Notes: generated from the sequence alone by a model not told the origin. Positions 44,707-54,191 are shown, counted from the first letter of the stretch. The stretch: 64,000 nt of DNA from an uncultured Erythrobacter sp. (GCA_947503275.1 CANNCZ010000001.1:1426001-1490000); one strand, 5' to 3'. Program-made: numbers and translations.

Positions 44707-45677
44707 TATGATGCCTGCCTTTCATATCGGCGCAGCTGTGGGTTCGCGATCATGAGCTGATTGCACGTAGCCACCGCTGGCGCATGCAAAGGATCGCCCA
44801 CATGGTTTGACAATTCGGCAAGCAGACTTAGCCCACACGCCGTATCCATTGCCAAAATCTGCCTTACCCCCTCCCACCGCGCATCGGGATCATTAGCGCT
44901 TTCACGCGCAAAATTCACCATCGCACCCAGTCCCGCCCGGTGATCCATTGCGCCCAAAACAGCCAGCGCCATAACCTGCTCACTCGCGCGTTTGTCGCCG
45001 CTGATCTGATGGATAAGAGCGCCATCGGACACACGATGCTCAAAGGTCGGCCTGGGATTGGACGGCGTTCGGCTAAGCTGAAGCACCAACGCGGTTTTGT
45101 GCACGTGAACAAAATGCCGGGTGTCGTGCCCGGCGCGCCGATCAATGCGATCGCCAGCTCGCCAACGGGCGGCGTGTGATGTGATAGTGGGTACGCCCTT
45201 TTGGGCACTATCCAGAGTATGAAAAAGGCCATCCACAGCGCCTGCAATCACGGTCTCGACCACGTCGGAATCGACGAATTGGGCGACAGTGGGGGTTCGC
45301 GATTGAGCCAGTGGCTCATAGGCACAAAGCGTCATCAGCGTGCCTCCGCTTTGCAGCAATTGCAGCCGGGAAAACCCTGTGCTCGACCCATGCCGCAAAG
45401 GCACCTCGCACAGAGGTTCAGTTCGCAACGCGTCGATAAAAGTCGCACAGAACCCGCGCACAAATTCCACGGCACCTAAGTGGTCGGCAAAAAGCTCACG
45501 CAGATGCGGGAGCGCGTTCAGCCCGTCACCCTGATCATATTGTGCAAGCTCACGGCGCAACTCCGTGAGCCCATCGCACGATGCCCATTGGCCAAGCGCA
45601 GCCCGAGCGACACAATGTGAACGGCGCTGCAAAGAGGGATCTCTTTGCAGCGCCGAGATTGCAGGGTGTACACGCAT
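44706..45677 (-). CDS. Protein of unknown function, second gene of the peptide cassette
   Basis: 323 residues from ATG 45677, with GGCGGGG in front. Mostly helical in the first 90 residues, a beta-rich middle with FSRLQLLQSGGTLMTLCAYEPL, the stretch HFVHVHKTALVLQLSR (residues 188-203), and a helical C-terminal third (SGDKRASEQVMALAVLGAMDHRAG). The histidine-rich centre could bind a metal. I do not recognise the family. It starts 18 bases after the peptide gene and is followed directly by the cupin-like protein, so all three are one operon. Confidence 0.65.
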   Translation of the reverse strand: MRVHPAISALQRDPSLQRRSHCVARAALGQWASCDGLTELRRELAQYDQGDGLNALPHLRELFADHLGAVEFVRGFCATFIDALRTEPLCEVPLRHGSSTGFSRLQLLQSGGTLMTLCAYEPLAQSRTPTVAQFVDSDVVETVIAGAVDGLFHTLDSAQKGVPTITSHAARWRAGDRIDRRAGHDTRHFVHVHKTALVLQLSRTPSNPRPTFEHRVSDGALIHQISGDKRASEQVMALAVLGAMDHRAGLGAMVNFARESANDPDARWEGVRQILAMDTACGLSLLAELSNHVGDPLHAPAVATCNQLMIANPQLRRYERQAS

Positions 45678-45695
45678 CGGTGTCCGCCCCGCCGA

Positions 45696-45857
45696 TTAGA
45701 AGAATGTGGGCGGTGGTGGAGGTGGGGTTGTATCGTAGACATAGACCATGACACCGACGATGGAATCTTCATAAGTCGAGGCTTGCGCCCGCACGGCTCC
45801 AAACAGGGACTGCGCAGTTTCGAGGCCCGGAATTTGGGCAAGATCGATTTTTGGCAT
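45696..45857 (-). CDS. 53-residue Pro-rich peptide, probable precursor-like peptide
   Basis: 53 residues from MPKIDLAQIPGLE with AAAGG about ten bases upstream. The N-terminal 30 residues look like a soluble helical leader (LAQIPGLETAQSLFGAVRAQ); the end is hydrophobic and aromatic (DSIVGVMVYVYD) and finishes with TT, six prolines and TFF. It has no signal peptide. It is too short for standard gene calling, but ribosome site, operon position and composition support it. A leader-plus-core layout with two coupled downstream proteins resembles a ribosomally made, modified peptide system; a structural small protein is the alternative. Confidence 0.55.
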   Translation of the reverse strand: MPKIDLAQIPGLETAQSLFGAVRAQASTYEDSIVGVMVYVYDTTPPPPPPTFF

Positions 45858-45995
45858 AATGCATTACCTTTCTTGGCTATCTTGGTGCTCGCCGACACGA
45901 ACAACTCGTTCGGCATTTATAAACTGATCGAGAGTGATGCCTTCTTGAAATTAAATTATTGTAATGCCCAAATAAAAGAGACAAAATTTACCAAA

Positions 45996-46505
45996 ATGAG
46001 CAAAAATAAAACCCAAGAACTCCCCGATTTTGATGCAGAAGCCGCCTCGAAGTTTTTCTTCAAAGCTGGCCACACAGGCTGGCTTGGCTTGCGCTATTCG
46101 GCGCATGGTGATGATTGGGTTGAGCTTGAGCTTCCCTGGCGCGAGGATTTGCTCGGCGATCCGACCCAAGCCGTGCTGGCTTCAGGTCCGATTATCAGCC
46201 TGATGGACATGGCTAGCGGGATGTCGATCTGGCAAACGACCGGAAGATTTGCTCCGGTCGCAACACTTGACCTGAGGGTCGACTATCAACGCCCTGCCCG
46301 CGCACGCAGCGCGGTTTGGGGCCGGGTTGAATGCTATCGCATGACGCGTTCGGCCGCCTTTGTGCGGGGGATCGCCCATGATGGAGACCGTGATGACCCC
46401 GTCGCCCATGTCGCAGGCGTTTTCATGACCATCGGCAAAGACCCACGCCAAGGCAAAGTGCCCGGCACCGAAGGCACTAACACAGCGGGAACTGGTGATG
46501 AGTGA
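45996..46505 (+). CDS. PaaI-type hotdog thioesterase, copy 1
   Basis: 169 residues from ATG 45996 (MSKNKTQELPDF). Hotdog core: WVELELPWREDLLG, VLASGPIISLMDMASGMSIW and ATLDLRVDYQRPARARSAVWGR, with the catalytic Asp-type residue at MDMA. PaaI-type enzymes hydrolyse aryl- or acyl-CoA. It overlaps the second thioesterase gene by eight bases. The 138 bases in front of it are AT-rich and divergent from the peptide cassette. Confidence 0.87.
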   Translation: MSKNKTQELPDFDAEAASKFFFKAGHTGWLGLRYSAHGDDWVELELPWREDLLGDPTQAVLASGPIISLMDMASGMSIWQTTGRFAPVATLDLRVDYQRPARARSAVWGRVECYRMTRSAAFVRGIAHDGDRDDPVAHVAGVFMTIGKDPRQGKVPGTEGTNTAGTGDE

Positions 46506-46887
46506 TCTGGAGCTTCCGCCCTATGCGAAAGCCTTGGGTATCGAATTGACCGCAATCGAAGATGGCGTGCCCGTGCTGACGGTTGAATTCGGTACCAATG
46601 TCGAAGGGCGTCCCGAGCATTATCACGGCGGTGCGACGGCGGGATTGCTTGAGAATGCGGGCTACGCGGTCTTGCGCGCACAGTTGATCCAAGAAGGACG
46701 CGAAGTGCAGCTCAAACCGGTGAATATCACGGTGCAATATCTGTCCGCAGGCAAATCACAGCCCAGCTTTGCCAAGGGGCGCATCACGCGGCTCGGACGG
46801 CGCAACGCCAATATCGCGGTTGAGGCATGGCAGGATGATCCCGCGCGGCCCATTGCGACAGCGATTATGAATATTCTGATGCGCTGA
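46498..46887 (+). CDS. PaaI-type hotdog thioesterase, copy 2
   Basis: 129 residues: LPPYAKALGIELTAIEDGVPVLTVEF, then HYHGGATAGLLENAGYAVL (HGG and the helix dipole), VNITVQYLSAGKSQPSFAKG and ANIAVEAWQDD. It is related to but clearly different from the upstream copy; a heteromeric enzyme is possible. It ends 17 bases from the convergent PBP gene. Confidence 0.85.
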   Translation: MSDLELPPYAKALGIELTAIEDGVPVLTVEFGTNVEGRPEHYHGGATAGLLENAGYAVLRAQLIQEGREVQLKPVNITVQYLSAGKSQPSFAKGRITRLGRRNANIAVEAWQDDPARPIATAIMNILMR

Positions 46888-46904
46888 TATCGCGCTGACC
46901 GAGG

Positions 46905-49046
46905 CTATTCGGCGGGCTCGACCTCTTCGATCCGGAAGCCGTCTTCATCCAAACGGATTTCCACCGGCACGCCGTCTTGCGATAGGACAATGCCTTCTTC
47001 TTCAAACCGTAATGAGGTTCCGTCTTCGCCAAGCGGAATTTCCTCGCCCTCTTCAATATCGAGCGGTTGCACGGGGCCTTGGGGATCCGGTGCCGCGCTG
47101 GGTTTAGGAGCAGGCAGAGACAGGGCGCCGCGCATAAAGTCCTTCCAAATGCGCGCAGGCAATCCGCCGCCGCTTATCTGGTCTAGCGGGGAATTGTCGT
47201 CATTGCCGATCCATACACCGACGACCAGATCGCCTGCATATCCGACGAACAAGGCATCGCGATAATTCTGGGTCGTGCCGGTCTTGCCGAAATTGGCAAT
47301 CGGCAGCTCCGCCGCCTTGCCCGTCCCGCGATTAATCGCACCGCGTAACATGGCCTCTATATCATCATGCGTGCGCGAGGAGGCGCTGTCGCTGGGAGTG
47401 GTCATCCATTCCCACCATCCCTGCTCCTGCGGTGCAAAGGCATAGGGGCGCACCGGAAACTGGTTCGCGGCAACCCCGGCATAGGCGGTGGTCAGCTCAA
47501 GCAAGCTCATGCTCGATGTACCCAAAGCCATGCTGGGATCGCCTTTTGTAAGGTCAGACGTCACGCCAAGCGACCGCGCCATGCGGATCACCCGCTCACT
47601 ACCAACCTCATTAAATAACCGCACAGCGGCGACGTTGCTGGAGGTCGCAAAAGCATCGGCCAAAGTGATCTCGTCGGAGTAATTCTCACGTGAGTTTTTG
47701 GGGCGATATGATCCCGTCTCAATCGGCGTGTTGGCGATCGTGTCATCGGGCGACCATCCGGCCTCCAACGCCGCGAGATAGACGAATAGCTTGAAGGTCG
47801 ATCCCGGTTGCCGCCGCGCCTGCGTCGCGCGGTTGAACGGCGATTCCGCATAACTGCGCCCTCCGACCATCGCGACAACTTCGCCTGTGGGCCGCATCGC
47901 GACAAGCGCAACTTGCGCATCGCCCAAAGCCGCCCGGCTCGTCACCCGATTGGCAAGCGCCTGAAGCTGAGCATCGAGCGTCGTGGTTAGCACTTGGCGC
48001 GCATACCCTGCCTCTATATCATCACGCGCAATGGGCAGCGCCCAATCGGCGAAATATGTGCCAGTCGGCAAGTCGTTGCTGGTGCGCACGTCTAGCACCG
48101 GATCAGGCAGCGCATCGGCTTCGGTCTGTGTCAGATATCCCGCTGCAACCATTGATCCGATCACCTGATCCATGCGCGCCTTTGCCCGGTCATAATGACG
48201 CGTCGGGGCATAGCGTGATGGCGCTTGCAACAATCCAGCCAGCATCGCGGCCTGCGCGGGTTTGAGGTTCTCGGGTTGGCGATAGAAATAGTGCAAACTC
48301 GCCGCGCGCAATCCGTATTGATTGTCCCCGAAATAGGCGTTCGAAAGGTATCGCTCTAAGATCTCATCCTTAGTCAGCCACCCTTCCAACCAGAGCGCAA
48401 TCATCGCTTCGCGCGCTTTGCGAGTCATGGTCTGTTCGGGGGTGAGAAACGTGAACTTGGCGAGCTGCTGTGTGATGGTACTGCCACCGCCGCGCCCGGT
48501 CCACGCCGCACGCGCAATCCCGCGCGGGTCGATGCCCCAATGTGAATAGAAGCGCCGGTCCTCAATCGCCAAAAATGCCTCAACCACATGCGGCGGCAAA
48601 TCCTCGACCTCAACCGGAGCATCCACCATCGCCCCATGGCGCGCTATCGGAGTGCCATCGCTGGCCAGCAATGTGACTTGCGGTGCAGCAATCGGCTCTA
48701 AGCTTTTGGAAAGTGGTGCGGTCCAAGCAAGCCACACAAACAGCACAATAAACAGCGCAAGACACGCAGCGACAAAGCGTACCGCCCACCAGCGCTTTCG
48801 ACGGCCCAGCCAATAGCTACGCCGCCAAAACGGCAGACGTCGCCGTTCCTCACGCTCCACATGCACATCAAGTTGAGAGAGGCGATCGTCCCAAGTGTCG
48901 TAATTGGGTGAGCCAGCCGGGCGATAGGCGGGCGTATCATCGTCATACGCAGGGCGCTGCGATTCATATGTCGCGTAATAGCCCGGCTCACCCGAAGGCG
49001 AGGCGTCACTATCTCTCCGCTTCCAGAATCGTTCGAACAGCGCCAT
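46905..49046 (-). CDS. Class A penicillin-binding protein (PBP1)
   Basis: 713 residues. After a charged cytoplasmic start and one membrane helix comes a glycosyltransferase domain (AIEDRRFYSHWGIDPRGIARA, GGGSTITQQLAKF). A transpeptidase domain follows, with the nucleophile in RRQPGSTFKLFVY (STFK), SSN in ATSSNVAAVRL and FGKTGTTQNYRD (KTG). It polymerises and cross-links peptidoglycan at the periplasmic face. The tail (EEGEEIPLGEDGTSLRFEEEG) is acidic and disordered. The start at ATG 49046 is preferred over the GTG one codon earlier. Confidence 0.95.
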   Translation of the reverse strand: MALFERFWKRRDSDASPSGEPGYYATYESQRPAYDDDTPAYRPAGSPNYDTWDDRLSQLDVHVEREERRRLPFWRRSYWLGRRKRWWAVRFVAACLALFIVLFVWLAWTAPLSKSLEPIAAPQVTLLASDGTPIARHGAMVDAPVEVEDLPPHVVEAFLAIEDRRFYSHWGIDPRGIARAAWTGRGGGSTITQQLAKFTFLTPEQTMTRKAREAMIALWLEGWLTKDEILERYLSNAYFGDNQYGLRAASLHYFYRQPENLKPAQAAMLAGLLQAPSRYAPTRHYDRAKARMDQVIGSMVAAGYLTQTEADALPDPVLDVRTSNDLPTGTYFADWALPIARDDIEAGYARQVLTTTLDAQLQALANRVTSRAALGDAQVALVAMRPTGEVVAMVGGRSYAESPFNRATQARRQPGSTFKLFVYLAALEAGWSPDDTIANTPIETGSYRPKNSRENYSDEITLADAFATSSNVAAVRLFNEVGSERVIRMARSLGVTSDLTKGDPSMALGTSSMSLLELTTAYAGVAANQFPVRPYAFAPQEQGWWEWMTTPSDSASSRTHDDIEAMLRGAINRGTGKAAELPIANFGKTGTTQNYRDALFVGYAGDLVVGVWIGNDDNSPLDQISGGGLPARIWKDFMRGALSLPAPKPSAAPDPQGPVQPLDIEEGEEIPLGEDGTSLRFEEEGIVLSQDGVPVEIRLDEDGFRIEEVEPAE

Positions 49047-49090
49047 CACCTAGTGTGTTAGCAGGCTATTACACCCAAGTGCAAGTTTGC

Positions 49091-50071
49091 TTAGACCGCG
49101 CTCTCTGGCAGGTCTTCGTCAAACACGCGCTGGTAATATTCGCTCACCAATGTCCGCTCTGCCTCATCGCATTTGTTGAGGAAGGAAAGACGGAAAGCAA
49201 AGCCGACCGAATTGAAGATTGCGGTATTCTGCGCCCAAGTGATGACCGTACGCGGGCTCATCACGGTTGAAATGTCGCCGTTCATAAAGCCCTGACGGGT
49301 GAGCTCGGCCACCTTCACCATGTCCGCGATCATCGCATCGTTGGTGTCCGGTGTCTTGGATTTGACGATGGCTTGTTCGGTTTCCGCAGGCAGGTAATTC
49401 AACGCGCACACTATGTTCCAACGATCCATCTGCGCTTGGTTGATCGCCTGCGTGCCGTGATACAGCCCGCTCGTATCGCCCAGTCCGACCGTGTTGGTGG
49501 TCGCGAACAGACGGAAATGCGGGTTGGGTGTGATCACGCGGTTCTGATCGAGCAGCGTCAGGCGGCCATCGAATTCCAGAATTCGCTGAATCACAAACAT
49601 GACATCGGGGCGGCCCGCGTCATATTCATCAAAGGTCAGCGCAACCGGGTGTTGCAGCGCCCAAGGTAAGATGCCCTCTTTGAATTCAGTGACTTGTAGG
49701 CCGTCCTTCAGGACGATCGCATCACGCCCGATCAAATCGATCCGGCTGATATGCGCATCAAGGTTCACCCGGATGCTGGGCCAATTCAGCCGCGCGGCGA
49801 CCTGTTCGATGTGAGTTGATTTGCCCGTGCCGTGATAACCCTGAATCATCACTCGGCGATTATGCGCAAAACCGGCAAGAATCGCGAGCGTCGTGTCGTG
49901 ATCAAACACATAGCTTTCATCAAGCTCCGGCACGTGCTCATCGTTCGAGGCAAAGGCTGGGACTTGCCAATCGATATCAATGCCAAATGTGTCACGCACA
50001 TCGACTATCGCGTCGGGCTTGGACGGAATGGCGCTGGCGCCGGCGAATTCTTCAGAGGAGTGTGAGTTCAT
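49091..50071 (-). CDS. cobS: Cobaltochelatase subunit CobS-like AAA ATPase
   Basis: 326 residues. Walker A in [16 protein letters not shown], Walker B in [11 protein letters not shown], then [20 protein letters not shown] and sensor arginines in SPRTVITWA. These match CobS, the MoxR-type ATPase of aerobic cobalamin synthesis, which drives cobalt insertion with CobN and CobT. Neither cobT nor cobN is next to it here, so it might be an orphan MoxR-type ATPase. Confidence 0.85.
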   Translation of the reverse strand: MNSHSSEEFAGASAIPSKPDAIVDVRDTFGIDIDWQVPAFASNDEHVPELDESYVFDHDTTLAILAGFAHNRRVMIQGYHGTGKSTHIEQVAARLNWPSIRVNLDAHISRIDLIGRDAIVLKDGLQVTEFKEGILPWALQHPVALTFDEYDAGRPDVMFVIQRILEFDGRLTLLDQNRVITPNPHFRLFATTNTVGLGDTSGLYHGTQAINQAQMDRWNIVCALNYLPAETEQAIVKSKTPDTNDAMIADMVKVAELTRQGFMNGDISTVMSPRTVITWAQNTAIFNSVGFAFRLSFLNKCDEAERTLVSEYYQRVFDEDLPESAV

Positions 50072-50144
50072 TACGATTGCGGCGTTAATGGCCTATCGCG
50101 ACGTGGGCAAGAGGTCCATCGCGCATCGCCCCTGACATTTTTGC

Positions 50145-50819
50145 CTAGCCCTGGGGTGGAACCCGGATTTCACTGAGATGGCCGCGCTTGATCCAGACCC
50201 GCGCGGCCGCGTTACCGATTGTAAATTGCACACATGTTTGCGCCGGTATGCGCAGCCAGTCATGCGTCTGATAGGTTGCGCCAGCGTAAGCCACTTCACC
50301 GGACAGAATAAGCACCTCTGCCCCGCCATCATCAACAATCTCGATTGCCGCGCCCGGCTCCCATTCCTCCAACGCAACTTGCTCATAGATCCGGTCGGCC
50401 AAAATGGCGCGGCGCACACCGTCTCCTGCATCGGTCAATTCAAGCGCATTCAAATCAACCGCAATCTGCTCCTGATCATCGGGATCAAACTGCCACAATT
50501 TGACGAAGATTGTGCAGCCCGGATCAGAACGCGGCACATGGTGCGTGCCCACCGGATTGCGGACATAGGTGCCCGCAGGATAATCGCCGTGCTCATCTTG
50601 GAAGACACCCTCGAGAACAATAAATTCTTCACCGCCCGAATGCGTGTGTTCTGGGAAAGCGCTTCCTTTGGCATATCGAACGATGGAGGTCGCGCGGGCT
50701 ACCTCATCACCGATCCGGTCGAGCATCCGCCGGTCAACGCCTGCCATCGGGGACGGTATCCATTCCAATGCGCTGGTTTTAACTTGAGCAGGCTCAGCAA
50801 AGTTCGCGTTGATCTCCAT
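50145..50819 (-). CDS. Double cupin protein (ChrR-like cupin)
   Basis: 224 residues from MEINANFAEPA; the open frame reads on upstream to 51419 inside the divergent gene and is not a real extension. The first cupin has FPEHTHSGGEEFIVLEGVF, a proper HxH-x4-E metal site, and GTHHVPRSDPGCTIFVKL; the second (AEVLILSGEVAYAGATYQTHDWLRIP) is weaker. This resembles the ChrR cupin domain that releases an ECF sigma factor, but without the zinc-binding N-terminal part. Divergent from the MpaB-like gene. Confidence 0.78.
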   Translation of the reverse strand: MEINANFAEPAQVKTSALEWIPSPMAGVDRRMLDRIGDEVARATSIVRYAKGSAFPEHTHSGGEEFIVLEGVFQDEHGDYPAGTYVRNPVGTHHVPRSDPGCTIFVKLWQFDPDDQEQIAVDLNALELTDAGDGVRRAILADRIYEQVALEEWEPGAAIEIVDDGGAEVLILSGEVAYAGATYQTHDWLRIPAQTCVQFTIGNAAARVWIKRGHLSEIRVPPQG

Positions 50820-50900
50820 GACGAAAGAAATGGGGAGGTTTGAGTCAAAGTTAAAGCAAACCCGCTCGAAAAATGCGATCGGGATCACTACGTTGCCCTT

Positions 50901-51740
50901 ATGGCTGATCCGATCGAATCCTTGCGTCTGCGCCTTGTCGATCAGGTGCGCGGCGTTTTTAACGACACCTCCAACGGGCAAAAGCCGACCCCGCCATCGG
51001 ATGATGCGCTGTTCGCCAAGGACACACCGATCCGCATGGTGCACGCCGATCTGGTGGGCATGATGACCGGAGGTATCCGCAGCCTGCTGCTGCAAATGCT
51101 CCATCCAGAGGCGCTGCAAGGGGTGCTCGACCATTCCAATTTTCGCGAAGACATGCATGGCCGCCTGCGCCGGACTGCTCAATTTATCGCTGTCACAACT
51201 TTTGGGCACGAAACCCGCGCGAATGCCGCGATTGCGAGGGTTAATGCGATCCATGCAAAGGTCACAGGCACTCTGCCCGATGGCACGCCCTATCGCGCCA
51301 ATAACCCCCGCACCCTTGCATGGGTCCACGTGGTGGAGGCGCAAAGCTTTCTTGCGGGATATCTGCGTCATGTTCGCCCCAATATGCCGGGTGCACAGCA
51401 GGACGAATACTACCGGCAATTCGCTGTCATAGCGCGCGCATTGGGTGCCGATCCGGTGCCGGAGACGCGCAATGAGGCGGAGGGGATTTTCCGCGAGCTT
51501 CGCACAGACCTGCGCCCGTCACCAGAGGCGCGCGAGATTGCGCAACTGGTCCTGACCCAAAAGCCCGAAGGCACGCCGCCCGGAGTGCAAGCCATTCTGG
51601 GTGCAGAGGCGGTGGCCATGGTGCCCGACTGGGCCCGCTCAATGCTAAAATTGCAGCGCCCAGTGCTCACCGCATTGCCCGCCCGCGCGGCGACTTGGGG
51701 CGTGGGTCGCACGCTGCGTTGGGCTTTCAAACAGAATTGA
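50901..51740 (+). CDS. MpaB/DUF2236-family oxygenase
   Basis: 279 residues. LVGMMTGGIRSLLLQMLHPEALQGVLDHSNF, TTFGHETRANAAIARVNAIHAKVTG and LAWVHVVEAQSFLAGYL are the heme-binding family motifs shared with rubber oxygenase (Lcp) and fungal MpaB; the histidine in VNAIHAK is probably the heme ligand. It would cleave or oxidise a lipid-like substrate. It starts 81 bases from the divergent cupin gene. Confidence 0.83.
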   Translation: MADPIESLRLRLVDQVRGVFNDTSNGQKPTPPSDDALFAKDTPIRMVHADLVGMMTGGIRSLLLQMLHPEALQGVLDHSNFREDMHGRLRRTAQFIAVTTFGHETRANAAIARVNAIHAKVTGTLPDGTPYRANNPRTLAWVHVVEAQSFLAGYLRHVRPNMPGAQQDEYYRQFAVIARALGADPVPETRNEAEGIFRELRTDLRPSPEAREIAQLVLTQKPEGTPPGVQAILGAEAVAMVPDWARSMLKLQRPVLTALPARAATWGVGRTLRWAFKQN

Positions 51741-51794
51741 CCGAAAGCCGGCGTATTCTGCTATTCTCCCCTATCGAAGCTTGGGAGAATGGAG

Positions 51795-52172
51795 ATGTAC
51801 GTAGCCATCGCAGCACTATCGGTGCCGGAGAAAAACCGCGAAGCTTACATTGAGGCCGCCGAATTCATGGCCAATTGGTCGATGGACCACGGCGCGATTG
51901 AGGTGATGGAAGCGTGGGAAGCCCACGTTCCCGAAGGCAAAGTTACCGATATGCGCAAGGCTGTCGCTGCCCCGGACGGCGAAAAGATGGTCACGGGCTG
52001 GGTGATTTGGCCTGACAAAGAAACCTTAGACAAAGCCAAAGAAGCCATGGGCAAAGGCGAAGGTTTTGAAAACTACCCGGAAGGTGACCCACCCTTTGAC
52101 GGCTCACGGCTAATATTTGGCGAGTTTGAGCCTCTGTTGACGCGCGGGCGAAAGGGGACCGGAAATGGCTGA
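51795..52172 (+). CDS. DUF1428 family protein
   Basis: 125 residues from MYVAIAALSVPEKN, preferred over the ATG at 51789 because GGGAG at 51783-51787 then has proper spacing. EAYIEAAEFMANWSMDHGAIEVMEAWEAHVPEGKVTDM and GWVIWPDKETLDKAKEAM are typical of DUF1428, a ferredoxin-like dimeric fold of unknown role. It overlaps the start of the truncated GST gene by eight bases. Confidence 0.85.
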   Translation: MYVAIAALSVPEKNREAYIEAAEFMANWSMDHGAIEVMEAWEAHVPEGKVTDMRKAVAAPDGEKMVTGWVIWPDKETLDKAKEAMGKGEGFENYPEGDPPFDGSRLIFGEFEPLLTRGRKGTGNG

Positions 52173-52782
52173 ATTTACGTTTTTCACCAATCCACAAAGC
52201 CGCGCATGGATCGTTTGGTGGGCCCTGAATGAGGTAAGCGCGGACTATAAGCCAGAGCTGGTTGAATGGTCCAACAAGCCGCGTGCGCTGCTCGACGCCA
52301 ACCCTTTGGGAAAAGTGCCCACCATTGTCCATCACTGCGCAGGTAGCGATCACGTCGTGACTGAGGCTGCGGCGATCTGCCACTATCTCGCCGAAACCCA
52401 TCCCGATGCAGGCTTGCTGCCCCTTGCCAAAGAGCGCGCCGACTATTTTCGCTTGATGTTTTACGTTGCAGGACCGGTTGAACAGGCGTTGATCGCCGAT
52501 GCGATGGGTTGGAAAAGCGAAGACCCTTCGCGTCATGCGATGCTTGGCTTTGGCAACTACACGCTAGCGATGGACACGCTTGAAACACTGCTTGCGCGGT
52601 TTGATTATGTGTGCTGTCAAGTTCCAAAGTGCGGTCATGGTTCCAGTCACTTGGAGGTATCGTTCAATGCATTGAATTTGTTGCTCTACTTATGGAGCGA
52701 GAGCAGTTGGGATTTGCCGGGGCAAATTGGGATTCTCGGCAAGATCGGCTCTGGGCTACTAACTGGCCTTGGTTTTGCGTGA
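52165..52782 (+). pseudogene. Glutathione S-transferase, C-terminal half replaced
   Basis: The first 150 residues are a GST: FTFFTNPQSRAWIVWWAL, NPLGKVPTIV and VTEAAAICHYLAETHPD form the thioredoxin-like domain, followed by the first helices of the C-terminal domain up to LETLLARFDYVC (about base 52617). In homologues that point continues with a GDKFTAAD-type stretch. Here it is replaced by CQVPKCGHGSSHLEVSFNAL and unrelated sequence up to a stop at 52782. This looks like a gene cut by insertion or recombination at the left edge of a foreign segment. The missing end is not found elsewhere in the window. It may still make a protein. Confidence 0.7.
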
Positions 52783-53246
52783 GAAGAGGATGAAAATCGG
52801 GGTATTGGAGCACTCAAATACCGCAAAAAAGCTAACAGAATTGCTGCCCTTGCCCAGCTACGAAAACCGCCCTTGCCGACCCCAGTTGCTTCGCCTCGGG
52901 TGATTTCTCAATGAAGCTAGTAAGCAGCTTTTTTGGGGCCGAATAGACAGCGACAAGAAGCTTCCTAATGTCCATTTCGGGTGGATAACTGTTAGTCAAA
53001 AGGCACCTACCCTCACGTCTGTTTTAGCTTTGCTACGTTGCCTGATGGCTCAGTTGATAGGTCAGGTGCAGGGGGCAGCCTTGTACCTATATTAGGTCTG
53101 CTATGCGCCCCAATTTCGGACATTCACTCTCTAAGGGCCATATGCCGATAACGGACCAATTTATGCCCTCTAGACCTTTGCTGCTGGGTGTGGTCCGCAA
53201 ACATTCAAATGAAACCGTAGCGAACGGGATTACACTGCTCGACAAA
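52783..53246. other. Non-coding or decayed stretch at the left edge of the island
   Basis: 464 bases with no convincing gene. Short frames exist on both strands (minus 52832-52975, plus 53103-53300, and minus 53087-53305 over the same bases), but none has a ribosome site or a recognisable family. Base composition is less GC-rich than the flanks. It probably represents the junction and decayed ends of a past insertion. Confidence 0.5.
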
Positions 53247-54191
53247 CTAGGAGATCGAGGCCGAGGAATAAACTTTGGTGGGTTCCGGCTGCAGATATGA
53301 GCCAAGTGTTAGAGCGTCATACCGGTTGAAGAACGTTTCAAAGAAAAAACGGTGTTGAGCGCCATTGTCATCAGTCAGAATCAACTCACTCTCACCGAGC
53401 GGGCCGCCTCCTTGAGAGCCACAATAGCTGGCTATGGTTTGAAACACTTCAACTTCCGATTGGCGGCTGAAACGTTCAGCAAATGCAGGCGACTGAATGA
53501 AATGCCGGCATGGCTTTGCTGGATCAAAGTTCGCTGGTCGCCTTGATCGATGTGGGTGGGCGCTTATCATCCCCACCATCGGTACTTCCCGACCACGAAG
53601 CTCGACAAAGCGGTAAAGCGTAGTCGAGAACGTATTGCCAAACGCGCCCTTCAGTTCTTTCAGATTGTCGAGCGTTGGTGCGAGATCCAAGGCCTCGTCG
53701 CCGAAGCGACCTTGGAGGAACAGTAGCTGGCCGGCCGCATAGTTGGCTTCAGTTTCGATCTGATCGTGGCAATCATGAGATAAGGTAAAGCCATCGTCGC
53801 CAAGCATGACGTCGTGGTGCCACGGGAGCAAACTATGGCCAATTTCGTGACCCTCGTTCCATCGGTGCTTCAACTTCGGCTCGTTCCCATCGAGCAGGAT
53901 CCGGCGCTGGTCTGGGAGGTAGAGCGCCTTCAGCGACATTTTCCGAATAGCTTCGAGGAGGAGCTTAGGTCGCTCGTAGATTTGAACCGTCGCGACCTTT
54001 ATTCGGCTAACAGTTTCTCGAACAGCACCTGCGTCGGCAGCTGTGTAGAATTGTCTATCTAGCCGCAGAAGCTGGCGAACGTCGGACAACTCCAAAGGGG
54101 GCTCCGGGTTGCCAAGGCCATCCAACACCTTCGCAACTCGGCGGTCGATATCTGCCGCAGTTTTTTCCGAAAGAATTCGGTTCTTTGCCAA
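53247..54191 (-). CDS. ImmA/IrrE-family metallopeptidase
   Basis: 314 residues. The zinc site RWNEGHEIGHSLLPWH (HEIGH) with a downstream Glu in ETEANYAAGQLLF is typical of the ImmA/IrrE family, and the C-terminal 100 residues are an added domain (RFFFETFFNRYDALTLGSYL). These peptidases cleave helix-turn-helix repressors. The XRE protein upstream, 25 bases away, is the obvious partner and target. It is the last gene of a four-gene minus-strand unit. Confidence 0.88.
   Translation of the reverse strand: MAKNRILSEKTAADIDRRVAKVLDGLGNPEPPLELSDVRQLLRLDRQFYTAADAGAVRETVSRIKVATVQIYERPKLLLEAIRKMSLKALYLPDQRRILLDGNEPKLKHRWNEGHEIGHSLLPWHHDVMLGDDGFTLSHDCHDQIETEANYAAGQLLFLQGRFGDEALDLAPTLDNLKELKGAFGNTFSTTLYRFVELRGREVPMVGMISAHPHRSRRPANFDPAKPCRHFIQSPAFAERFSRQSEVEVFQTIASYCGSQGGGPLGESELILTDDNGAQHRFFFETFFNRYDALTLGSYLQPEPTKVYSSASIS

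Noticed and set aside
50820..51419. Upstream extension of the cupin gene frame
   Set aside because: It would run antisense through the MpaB-like gene; the cupin starts at 50819.
52832..52975. Minus-strand frame of 47 residues at the left edge of the island
   Set aside because: Has a protein-like composition but no ribosome site and no family; the region looks decayed.
53087..53305. Overlapping frames on both strands, 65 and 72 residues
   Set aside because: Both strands are open over the same bases, which fits chance; neither has a recognisable product.
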